Shown: positions 10,402 through 20,000 of the stretch, piece by piece
Position numbering within the stretch: the first letter of the stretch is position 1
Layout: each line of letters begins with the position of its first letter
The notes under the pieces: model-generated
Seen by the model: only the letters and a program-made list of their open reading frames with translations
Told to the model about the DNA's origin: nothing
The model's database searches: none
Source of the DNA: Mya arenaria
Lineage: Eukaryota; Mollusca; Bivalvia; Myida; Myidae
Direction: 5' to 3'
Length of the DNA: 64,000 nt
Assembly: GCF_026914265.1 (NCBI RefSeq)
Contig: NC_069123.1
Span: forward strand, 51,902,949-51,966,948
Position numbers and translations under genes: made by a program

Positions 10402-11007
10402 TCAGGATGTTTCCTTGTCTGTATCATCCTCACTCACATAGTCAGGTAGGTCAGTATCATCAGCTTCAACAGATTTAGAGTCACCTTCCATTTCTGACAA
10501 TTCTTCATTCTCACTAGACTTTAAATCAATTTTCTTCGACCTCCTTAATTTAATATTAGGGTGATATCTCGCTTCACCAGTCCAGGTTTTAAAAATGGAA
10601 AGAGCTTTCCCATTTATTAAGTCTGGCACTTCAATACCAACTGTTTCAAATTCATGACATTCTGTTTCCAGTGTCAATTTAATTGCATTTTCTCTGGCAA
10701 CATGTGAATTTCCTTGTCTATTACCAATAGAGTTTACAATGCTTATCTGCTCTAGCTGGTCATCGAATCTGTTCAGATATCTACTTGTCAGCTCTGCTAG
10801 TTCATGTTTAGTGTATGTTGCCTTCTGTGCATCTAAATTCTCCTGAAACCAGACAAGTTTCTGCTGCAGCTGGTCCTGTTTCAAGGTTGTTTCCACCTTT
10901 GATTTCATTACCCGCTGCTCTCTGTTCAACTTTTTCCGAAGCACTGTTGCCCTTCTACTGTGTGGATGGACAGCTTTGCTCACCTGAGACTTTGGTGCTT
11001 TTGGCAT
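10402..11007 (-). CDS. TMA16: TMA16 homolog, intact in a single exon (201 aa)
   Basis: The protein starts MPKAPKS, with a basic N-terminus (HPHSRRATVLRKKLNREQR) and then the TMA16 core: 'KLVWFQENLDAQKATYTKHE', 'ELTSRYLNRFDDQLEQI', 'NSIGNRQGNSHVARENAIK' and 'FETVGIEVPDLING', ending in an acidic Ser/Asp/Glu tail. Length agrees with the family (about 200 residues). TMA16 associates with pre-60S particles in the nucleus and takes part in large-subunit maturation. The coding region is uninterrupted; a strong acceptor (CAATTTCAG) ends at about 11025, just upstream of the ATG, so a 5' UTR intron is possible. Vertebrate TMA16 is multi-exon, so this copy has lost introns or is a retrocopy, but it carries no disabling change. 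Divergent to the QRICH2-like gene, 5.5 kb away. Confidence 0.92.
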   Translation of the reverse strand: MPKAPKSQVSKAVHPHSRRATVLRKKLNREQRVMKSKVETTLKQDQLQQKLVWFQENLDAQKATYTKHELAELTSRYLNRFDDQLEQISIVNSIGNRQGNSHVARENAIKLTLETECHEFETVGIEVPDLINGKALSIFKTWTGEARYHPNIKLRRSKKIDLKSSENEELSEMEGDSKSVEADDTDLPDYVSEDDTDKETS

Positions 11008-11033
11008 TCTGCTTTTTATGTTAAACTGAAATT

Positions 11034-12159
11034 GAAAATGATATAAAGTCAGTTTAAATATTTCTTTACATTGACTTTAAAAAACAACAACACTTATTGA
11101 ACATATGAAGCAAAAATACGCATTTTTCACAAAAAATCAAAATATAAATAACAATATCCAGTTTCACTGTGGTAGTACTGGTAAAGCAGTATCTGGGTGG
11201 TATAAAAAAATTAATATATTTATTATTAAAGATTTTTCTTTCTTCTGGCATTAAAAAGTCCATGGAATTAAACCTGACTAAACTGAAAAGTCAGTGTATA
11301 AGCATCAAATTTGATAAAGATTGCATAAAGACCTATAAAATCTTGGAGGAAATTGTTCTACAATTTGTCTGAGACTCAGTGTAACATGTACATCAAGTAT
11401 GTCTGAGTGTAACTGTAGAAGTGTGACATTGTAATAAAATATCCTTCTTTGAAATAAGAAATTTTACATTAAGTATAACTTGCATTACTTTGGTACTTTG
11501 ATTAACTTCAAGCTAAATGGTTGTAGTTACAATTTTCAAAACTGCTTTATCTTAGAGCTGTTTTAATTCAAACACAGACATTCTTATATTAGGTAATGTG
11601 CAAAAAGGAATGTCACAACTATAACAAATTTTAAAAAAGCTATTGCAAGCGTGTCAGAGCCGTAGTCCCCACAGAACTAATACATTTATTGTAGCCCTGG
11701 TCTTGTGGCTCCAATATATTAAAGAGCTGCACCTAACATTGTCACATGTCCTTTCACAGCAGCAGTGGACACAACATTGGTGAATGTGTCACCAGCGTAA
11801 CAAATGATACTCAACAGTATATTAGTGCATAAATTGATATATTGGTAATTTCATAACTGCTTTTAAAGTACACTAAAGAGAATAGCTATATATATATAGA
11901 CACTAATTTCAGTACAGTGAGAAAAAAATCTCATTAAAACAGACTCATTCTTATTTATGTGTTTTTTTTATTATAATACTGTCATTAATGAATGTATTAA
12001 AATGGGATTAAAATCTCTCTGAACCTCTAAAAAAAAAGTGTTAAAACTTGAGCTTATAAGAAACCTTCAAAAGTGCCTGTATAGTATTTCAAGTCATTGT
12101 TCATCCACGAATTAATCTTTATTTATGAAATACAAAAATGTGCATCTGTACTAGTAAAT
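11034..12159. other. upstream of TMA16, nothing recognised
   Basis: AT-rich, with a short (TA)n at about 11890. No protein-like frame or repeat seen. Possibly a 5' UTR intron of TMA16 (see the donor at 13823-13818). Confidence 0.35.
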
Positions 12160-12470
12160 GGTTGCCGGACAATTCGGCACCAAACAAATTCGGCATACAT
12201 ACCTTTTCGGCACTAAGTTAATTCGGCACCGCCAATTCGGCACCATCCGACTGGATATCAAGATAATTTGGCACCGTTTTATTTCATTTTTTTGCTCATG
12301 TATTAAAGCATTAAGGGTTTAAATGTTTTTCAAGAAAAATAATTATTCCCCGAAATATTTATAGAGCAACTTTATTTTTTATTTTGTTTTCAATTCTTAT
12401 TTCTGTATTCATTTTCATTGATCATGATCGCATATCGGAAATCCGACTTTTGGCGATGTTATGTGACGTA

Positions 12471-12826
12471 TGGGATCGACTCATTCGGAGCTCCTCGGCC
12501 ATTTTTGCAAAAACAACCTCGGATGTATTTGGACGGTTTACATACTCAGAAAGTGGTACGTTTAAGTCCGCTGCAAATAGATCGCGTAGTAATCTTATAT
12601 GGCAGTTAAACTTTATGACTTAACTCTTGGGAATCTTAATTATGTTTGCAATAAAACACTTAACTGGCTATCAATTTAAACTTGGATCAATAAAAACAAC
12701 TCGTAAACACTACATTTTATTAATGATATTATTAAAAAAATTACGAACTACTTCAACTTATGTACCGGCATACATCCGAGGTTGTTTTCGATAAAATGGC
12801 CGAGGAGTTCCGAATGGGATCGACTA
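12471..12826. repeat. nested inverted repeat, arms of about 56 bp
   Basis: The left arm 12471-12527 (TGGGATCGACTCATTCGGAG to AACCTCGGATGTA) is matched inverted at 12771-12826 (TACATCCGAGGTTGTTTT to TTCCGAATGGGATCGA), with a few mismatches and an AT-rich loop of about 240 bp. Probably a separate small element inserted into the larger one. Confidence 0.65.
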
Positions 12827-13149
12827 ACTACCGCAAAGGCTAATAATCAGCGAAAGTTTTTATAGTCATTTCGCTTTCAAATACCTTTTCGCTATTTAGT
12901 CGTCTCAAAATATGTCGGTCATTCGGACCGTCATTTTCGGAAGATCTGCCGGACCTGTACAAAATTTGCCGGACATGTACGGCGGACCGGCACATTTCGG
13001 GAAGACTGATATCATGTGAACAAAAAACAAAAAACATGAACAGTGCCTTGAAGGTAAATTTTTTCTTTTTATATGTTAAATGAAACTTTTTGTTGTATAA
13101 TAGATCTGTACAATAAAGTCAAACAAAGATGTCATTTTCAAGTAGCCAC

Positions 13150-13410
13150 GCCCCCCCCCCCCAAGGCCCAGAAAAGAGGATATTTTGACTTTTAGTCCAG
13201 CCAATCCTTGGTAAAACCCCGCCCTGCGGAGACAAGCTACTGGTCAAATCCCAGCCAAAATTCCCCCGCACCCCGAGGTAAGGCCCATTCACCACTATTT
13301 TCAGCGCAAAAACAAAACCACCGCCTTCACTCGGCATTGCGGGGCCACCTGGTAGGTAAAAACATGGCCCGTTTCTCTCTACATCCCCTATATACCCCCC
13401 GGACCAGGGG
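13150..13410. other. GC-rich patch, origin unknown
   Basis: C-tracts (a run of 14 C at about 13150) and words such as CCCCGCCCTGCGGAG contrast with the AT-rich flanks. It is open on both strands for 70-80 codons but low in complexity and without a domain. Read as repeat-derived rather than coding. Confidence 0.35.
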
Positions 13411-13817
13411 GGCCTTGGTTACAATTAACTGGTGCATAATGCTTGTTTAAGGAACTTTTTTAAATATTTGGATATTCATTTTACTCCCTAAATGCCACAA
13501 GTCAACTGATTCACACCAATGGTAATATATTCTTCAACTGTAACTCCACAGTATTTAACACTGCACTGTTAAATAAAAATTACACATAAATTCTTATATA
13601 TGCATGATTTTAATATGAGCATCTATACTTTTGTAGTGCTTTTAATAGTCACTGAAACTCGCACTGGCAAAACATAAGGCATCTGGCACATTGTTTGTGT
13701 CTAAAATGTTGATTAATATCATTTTGGGTAAAAATATTGAGACAAACAACACATCTGAAGAAATTAAATGTCTTTGATAATGATATACAAGAAAAGATAC
13801 GAGGTATGTAACTCAAA

Positions 13818-13823
13818 ACTTAC
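13818..13823 (-). promoter_or_regulatory. consensus splice donor (CTG|GTAAGT), orphan
   Basis: A perfect donor on the minus strand, downstream of the ATGGCGG-containing promoter-like motif at about 14360. Together they could mark a non-coding first exon spliced to the acceptor before TMA16. Low certainty, since both lie inside the 12160-14822 element. Confidence 0.3.
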
Positions 13824-14353
13824 CAGATTTCACAGTAGAGTCATTTTTTTTTAGTTTCTTAATCAACATACAAACAATCCATTTTAAAATGGGTGGCATG
13901 AAAAGAGGAGCCATTAATGCCCATTAAAAATGGTATGCGATATGTTGGTATAACTTTATTGCCTTTAGACAAACAAGCCAAATCCAATGTCACATTCTCG
14001 TCTTTTTCTGTAGTCGGAAACTGTACAGCAAATTCAAATTCTCAATGTATCCACGTGTCTACAGGTCTACACACAGAAATATTTAAGCGATTTATCCTTT
14101 GGTATAAAGAAAATACAATTCCGTTCCAAAATATCACAAAATGACAAACGCCCTGATTTTATGAACAACAGTGTCAGTCTTCAAACTAATTCCACTTTAA
14201 AATTTCTTAAAAGTGAGCCATTTTCCTAACAAGCGCTTAGATGCTGATAATAAGCAAGTTTCAAGTTTTATTTTCATCATGGCATATAATATGCATGTGA
14301 AATCACAAAACAATGAAACAATTTTCAGTTGAAACAATAAGCAAGAAGCGCCG

Positions 14354-14373
14354 GCTTCCGCCATCTTGGAAAT
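14354..14373 (-). promoter_or_regulatory. YY1-like core promoter motif (CAAGATGGCGG)
   Basis: The minus strand reads TTCCAAGATGGCGGAAGCC, which matches the YY1 site (AAGATGGCGGC) found near start sites of many housekeeping genes. Nearby CpGs (GCCGGCGC, GTGCGCGA) are unusual in this AT-rich DNA. It faces TMA16. Promoter activity is inference. Confidence 0.4.
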
Positions 14374-14916
14374 TGTGCGCGATAATTTTTTTGTTGTTGT
14401 GATATTAGCATTAGGTTAAATAACACTAAATTTTATTTTCTATCGGAGATCGAAGAAACGGCCGGCGGAAAAAATAAAAATAAAGTTAGGAATTTGAATC
14501 TTTTTCTTTTTTGGGTTGTAATATTTAGGTACAGCGCTCCCGTAAAACGAAAAATAAAGAAAACTCTGGCCTTACTGAAAAAAAAACGATACTTGATACT
14601 CATATTGGATGATCAAATGTTTTTTGAAAGGTAGATTAAATCATTAATTGAAATAAACGAACCATATAACGAATGCAAGTGAGAACAGTTGAGTTAAAGA
14701 TAATTTGAATTTTGTGCCGAATTGACTATGCTTTATGGTGCCGAGTTGACGGGGTGCCGAATGTGTTGGTGCCAAATTGACTATGCCGAATTCGTTTGGT
14801 GCCGAATTGTCCAGTTACCCTGGTAAATATACACAGAGGCTTGAAAGTATGATTCAGATCCAAACAAACTGATTTTACCCAACTGAGGCCACTGGTAGAC
14901 TAAAATAATAGATGTG

Positions 14917-15325
14917 TGTCACAGGGTGAGAAAAGTGTGCAGCCAGACTGGGGCTCGAACTCAGGACCCCTCGCTATCAGGGTGAGTGCTTTACCGACTG
15001 AGCTACCGGACCGCTAACACACCTCCTCACCACATGTGTAGGTGACATTCTTCCCCTCAAACTGGAAATTCGTCCTCAAATTTGAGGAACACCAGTGCTA
15101 AGGAATGCACATAATTATCACTGAGGGCGCATTATGCTGCCAAACAGTGCTGCCACGGACCTACGTTGGGCGCCAAATGTCACAGGGTGAGAAAAGTGTG
15201 CAGCCAGACCGGGGCTCGAACCCGGGACCCCTCGCTATCATGGCGAGTGCTTTACGTTTACCGACTGAGCTACCGGACCGCTTACACACCTTCTCACCAC
15301 ATCTGTAGGTATCGGTACCGTGACA
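14917..15325 (-). mobile_element. complete miniature LTR retrotransposon (TRIM) with tRNA-like LTRs
   Basis: Read on the minus strand: a 5' LTR (15325-15178, TGTCAC...GTGACA), a 2-base spacer, and a primer-binding site TGGCGCCCAACGT (15175-15163) complementary to the 3' end of tRNA-Lys. Then come about 100 bases of non-coding interior, a polypurine tract GAGGGGAAGAA (15058-15048) and a 3' LTR (15047-14917). The LTRs are 148 and 131 bp and differ mainly by 11- and 6-base insertions in the 5' copy. Each LTR contains box A TAGCTCAGTCGG (15272-15261; 15005-14994) and a box B (GGTTCGAGCCC at 15222-15212; one mismatch at 14961-14951), with a tRNA-like anticodon arm between. No coding capacity, so it must be moved in trans. 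A weak target duplication (GATGT/TATGT) flanks it. Confidence 0.85.
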
Positions 15326-15508
15326 TATGTAATACAGGACTCTTTCAATCCCTAACGTCTTAACGGGTTTGTGAACAACTATTTAAAGTAAGCCAGGGTC
15401 AGCTGTTGGGATCTGCATCATACTTTCAAGTCTCTAATCAAATCAAATCAAATTTTATTTTCAGTTGGTATGACATAAACAGAGAAAACATTATCTATGA
15501 ATAGCTAA

Positions 15509-15820
15509 GGCCTAAAAAAAAAAAAATGTCAGTTTCGGGTAACCTGACCCTACCTATAAAAATGCGCCGACTATTTTTTTCCGTTTCTGAGCAAAAAAAT
15601 ATTCGTTAGCGAATAGAGAGTTACAAGGGGTGGATAAATGCGTATTGGACGATCAGAATTATTGTTTATATGATAAAACAAAGTCAGGCAATGACAGTAA
15701 TGTAGGAAAGACTGCCATATGCAAGGAAACACTCTGAACTTACGACAAAAAAAAATCCCTACCTACCCTACCTAAAAATTTTGGGAAGGTTACCCTAAAC
15801 AAACAATTTTTTTTTTGGCC
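15509..15820. mobile_element. 312-bp Harbinger-type MITE
   Basis: Left end GGCCTAAAAAAAAAAA and right end TTTTTTTTTTGGCC are inverted, and just inside them GGGTAACCTGACCCTACCTA faces CCTACCTAAAAA...GGTTACCC. A TAA flanks each side (15506-15508 and 15821-15823), as expected for a 3-bp PIF/Harbinger target duplication. Non-coding. Confidence 0.65.
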
Positions 15821-15886
15821 TAATGACCGACTCTGTGTACATATACAGTGTCGCTGCTGAAATGTTTTATTATTGGGTTCAAGTTG

Positions 15887-15945
15887 ATCTTCTAATAACG
15901 CTTTTACTTGAAGTTGAACTTCAAGTAAAAGCGTTATTAGAAGAT
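15887..15945. repeat. perfect 29-bp-arm hairpin
   Basis: Arms 15887-15915 (ATCTTCTAATAACGCTTTTA, then CTTGAAGTT) and 15917-15945 are exact reverse complements around a single G. It is upstream of the QRICH2-like gene. Origin unknown. Confidence 0.95.
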
Positions 15946-16188
15946 AGAAAATCATCCGACATACATAAAATAAAACTAAATATCTTCGAGCTTTACCGTT
16001 TATGAAAAATATGTAGATGCCAAAAGTCCTCGAGTAAGTTGTTTCCAGTATTTTAAATGTATATAAAAATAACATCAATGTTCATGCCATGGGGGATTCA
16101 TGACAAAGTTGTATACAGGGGACGAAACTTTTGGACTATTTTTTTATACAAGGGACGTAATGAACTAGTCACGTGGTTTGGGCTTCAT

Positions 16189-16203
16189 GTTGCTAATAAC
16201 AAC
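16189..16203 (+). promoter_or_regulatory. RFX X-box consensus
   Basis: GTTGCTAATAACAAC fits the X-box RYYNYY-N(1-3)-RRNRAC exactly (GTTGCT, AAT, AACAAC). It lies 345 bp upstream of the ATG of a ciliary-family gene, the usual place for RFX-driven cilia genes. An E-box CACGTG sits nearby at 16170-16175. Confidence 0.5.
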
Positions 16204-16547
16204 TACCATCAACGTGAACTTTAATAATCCTCCGCATGTGAAGAAGTACCGATATTTTTGCTTTTTGTACCTTTATCATATCAAGAACGAAACTTTATAG
16301 TCCACAATATTTTCTGACATCATTGCTTAGAACGAATATTATATTTGTACGGATTTAAGTGAGCTTCCTTTCAACCGCATAAACAACAGGAAGTTTCCGC
16401 AGAATATGTTATTCGACCATGGACTACAACTTAAAATGACTGTGTAGTAAACAGAATGAGTTTTCAATTATAAGTGACATAAAAAACACTGTATGATTTT
16501 AAATTATTTACGGAATATTATTTAAGGCTAAATTGAATTAGTCCAAC

Positions 16548-17027
16548 ATGCCGACGTCGGTGTCACTCGCCCAGATGGTGGATTTGTCCCTTGGGACACC
16601 TGAGATAGGGGTTGTCAATTTCAATGTGATGCACAGTCTCCTACATGCAATTATTAAGAAATTAAATATCTCTGATGCCAGGACTGACATCAATGAACAT
16701 GACCGAGATTTTTTGGCAACATCGAAGATTAGAGCTCGCTCAACACTAAGCGATGCTGACAGTGGTAGGGGTGAAGAATCTGAAGATGGCCTCAGTGAAA
16801 AGTCTGCTCCTGCTTTTAGACCAACTCCTTATCATAGATTAGAAATTAAAGTGGAAAAGCTTTTTCAACAAATGGAAGAACTTAACAAATTGCCCTCCAA
16901 TTCAGAACTTTTTGATCGTGCAACAAAAGCAAAAGTTGAGACCGGCTCGGACCGCCCAGTTGCTGACATGTGGCAGTACATGCAGCTCAAAAAGCGTGTA
17001 GATGCTAATGAAGAAGGAGTAGGGAAG
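16548..17027 (+). CDS. QRICH2: exon 1 of QRICH2-like gene: N-terminal family domain
   Basis: 160 codons from CCAAC-ATG to the donor AAG|GTAATG, phase 0. After the conserved start come an acidic Ser-rich linker ('TLSDADSGRGEESEDGLSEK') and a helical stretch ('HRLEIKVEKLFQQMEELNK'). The ATG is the first in frame; frames upstream contain stops. Confidence 0.85.
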
Positions 17028-20000
17028 GTAATGTTATTTTAAATTCACTCTTGTGACTAAATTTGTGATTAACTCTTTAAAGATAAATGTACATCTATCA
17101 ATTAATATAGGTATACATGATTGTACATTTTTACAATTCCCAAGGACAATGCAGTTCATGTTGTTGCTCCTTTTTTGTGTCAACTTAACTAAACCTGGGT
17201 AGTTCATGGTGTATTGCTCCAACCAACAACTGCAGAAACACTAGCACAGCACTGTACGACTAGACTGATCTAACAGTGCATATGGTTCTTCAATATATCC
17301 GTCCTTGTTTTTGTGTCTACTCTACATCTCTTCAGGCTACTGTATGGAAGAATTTCAAAATAACTCCCCATTAAGTAGTGATTAAACGATTATCGAGAAC
17401 AATCGTTAAATCGTCGCTGACAATGCTATGTCGGCGAGAATCGATAGTGGGTGTCCAAAATCGATGTCGCTAATGTTACTTCCGGTAACTACGTATTTTT
17501 CTTTGTTTTGTGGTAAAAGTCGAGTAAATGTCTTTTTTTTTCATTCTCGTCGAGTTCAATTCAACAAGGAAGGTCACTCTCTTACACAAATGCGGTGAAT
17601 GTAAACACTTTTGCTTAAAAACTTACAAACTCTCCAAAAATTACAAATTGTTTTTAATTGTTTATATATTTCATAAAACCTTCTTCAATAACCTGTCTCC
17701 ATGGTGTAGTGGGTCTGGTCTTACCTGAAAATACCGGGGATCCCGGATCGGTGCATTCTGTTTTGAAACCTTTTTTGGTATCGTTTGTAATTTACTAATT
17801 TACTCTTTTTTGTGAAAGTTTTATGAAATTAAATTATTATAATGAACTCTATATATATAACAGGTTATTGAATGTTAAGCTGGTTCACAAATATTTAATA
17901 TGCTTTTACATAGATGAAATGCTAAGATAACTTACATGATGCGGTGTGCATCATTTTGCAATTGATGTGCCATTATTAAGTATGTGATGTGTTCTGTGTT
18001 TTTTTGTTAAGTTATTAAAGGCAGAAAAAGGTTATGGAAATTTACTTTCTATTGCAAAATGCATTACCATAGCATTACACATACTGATTCCAGGTTTAAC
18101 CATTTAAATGATCCTGATAATACTATGTATAAAGAATGTATTCCTTACTGATATTATGAACTTTCGATAATTGTCCGATAGTAAATCGAAATGTTTGGTC
18201 CGATTCAATTCGATTATCAATGGCAAATGGAGTCCGATTTTCAAACACTACCATTAAGTATTCACTACGGTGTTTCGACATAATGAGTGTGTGTTTGGGA
18301 CAAGGTGTTAAAGCCTTACTTTGTTGTCAAAAGTCATTGACATTTGTCTGCTCCATAATTCTTCACCAGGATTTAAAAGTAATTTTGCTAAATGTTCACA
18401 ACTTTACAACTGAAGGCAAATTTAAAATAGCAGAAATGATTGTTGACATGCTTTCAGTTTTAGATCATATTTTGTATATAGCTCTCATTTCATATTGACA
18501 CATATTGCTCAGTCTGTTACAGTGTTCTGGAGCACCACACTGGGTGCACCTTTCCTCCTAGGTTTGCTTAAAAGTTTTGTATTCTTTACTTTTAAATACA
18601 TGTATAAATCTTTTCTAAATTGAGTCAAAATAATTGTTTGGATACATTTACGATATCTCGTTATAGACATTCATTTAAGTGCATGAGCACACATGTGACA
18701 TTAACATTTCATTACTCTTACCAAACTTCTATTTAAAACATTGTATAGATTCCTATAAGTTTACAGCACTTTGGATAAAATCATTCATAAAATATAAACT
18801 GCTACCCTAATGTGGTATTAGTATATTACACAACACCAATATCGCTATATGTGATAACAGATTTGTTGTATTTAATTAGCAGCAGATTTAAAATGTTGCA
18901 TGACCAGTGCATCTACATGTATTAAGATATATATATATATAGTATAATTCGATAATATTATACACCTTGATTATAGCGCAAAATGATTAAAAGTTCAGTC
19001 ATTGAAACATCCTATTAGATACCTGGATACATTCAGTCTGTTATGGCATTCTTCATGATACAAAATGAATTTCATATGAACCTTCACTTAGGATCAGTTG
19101 CTCACAGTTTATCTGGTGTACCAGGGCTTGACATATTCAGATTAAGAGTTATTTGAATTCTAAGTTTCACTTAAAATGCTAATTAGAGCTCGATGCGGTT
19201 ACTGGCAAGCTGATCTGTAAGAATGTATTTATGTAGGAGGGAAAAGACTTATAAATGCTATTTTTAATTAATTCTGAAGAAACCAATGTTTCTGCTTAAT
19301 GTGAAACTGATGAAGAATATGTTAGTTAGTTTTTAGAAGTTAACATAGTAGTATAATATTTCATTTATTTATTTTATTTATCGAAAGTATGAAGATTAGT
19401 TACATTTTTATCCATATTGGATGATCATTAATTGACAATTATTCGACATAAACAATTATTTTTCAAGCATGAAAAAGGAAGAAAATGATTGGGTCTCAAT
19501 TATACTTACACTTGAATATGATTTGATTTCACAAATCTCACTAGATTATTTCAGCTGGGGGTCCTAGGACCTCATTGTTGACAAAATGGGTTTTTCTTGT
19601 AATCATATATATAGGGTTCCAATATATATAGTATTTATACTACACATTCACTTAATTTGGGGGTCCAAGGGATGTACAGTAAGCTGCAAATGAGAGTCCC
19701 CTTCTATGACAATGAGTCAAGAACTCAAGTTTGGATTTTTTCAAAAATTGAATTTTAGTCGTCTCATTAATTTCTTGATTGTGTTGTTGAAATATTTTAT
19801 ATACTTTATGAAGCTTAGAGATATTACTCCAACTTTTACAGCTTTCAAAAACTACATAGGTTTGCGATAAAAAATCGAACATGAAATTGCATTCATGAAT
19901 GACAAACTAACAGTCCACAAGCAAAAATGTCATGTATTAAAAGAAAAATTACAATTAAGCAACACCTCCTAGTATAGTCTTTTTTCCTTTCAACTTTTTT

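Larger units (their letters stand above)
12160..14822. mobile_element. 2.7-kb terminal-inverted-repeat element with TTCGGCACC subrepeats
   Basis: The left end (12160-12250) and right end (14710-14822) are inverted copies sharing GGACAATTCGGCACCAAAC, then AATTCGGCATA. Each end holds several spaced repeats of the word (A)TTCGGCACC, typical of transposase-binding subterminal repeats. Flanks read TAGTAAAT on the left and TGGTAAAT on the right, an 8-bp target duplication with one mismatch, or GTAAAT exactly. No transposase frame was found inside, so it is non-autonomous. The interior contains a nested fold-back (12471-12826), a GC-rich patch (13150-13410) and promoter-like sequence near 14360. An 8-bp duplication would fit hAT-type elements; the superfamily is inference. 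Confidence 0.75.

Noticed and set aside
13119..13450. Overlapping open frames on both strands in the GC-rich patch
   Set aside because: Simultaneous opening on both strands with C/G tracts and no domain points to composition, not coding.
14917..15325. Two genuine tRNA genes on the minus strand
   Set aside because: Acceptor stems do not pair properly, one copy has an insertion in the D-arm, and both lie within LTR borders with a primer site and polypurine tract between.
15823..16078. 60- and 112-codon frames over the hairpin
   Set aside because: Their repeated Leu/Glu segments come from the inverted repeat, with no domain.
17698..17760. tRNA-like sequence (TCCATGGTGTAGTGGG...)
   Set aside because: Box A-like start only; no box B (GGTTCGANNC) and no foldable acceptor stem.
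18220..18498. 92-codon plus-strand frame in intron 1
   Set aside because: No in-phase splice borders and no recognisable domain; AT-rich random-looking sequence.
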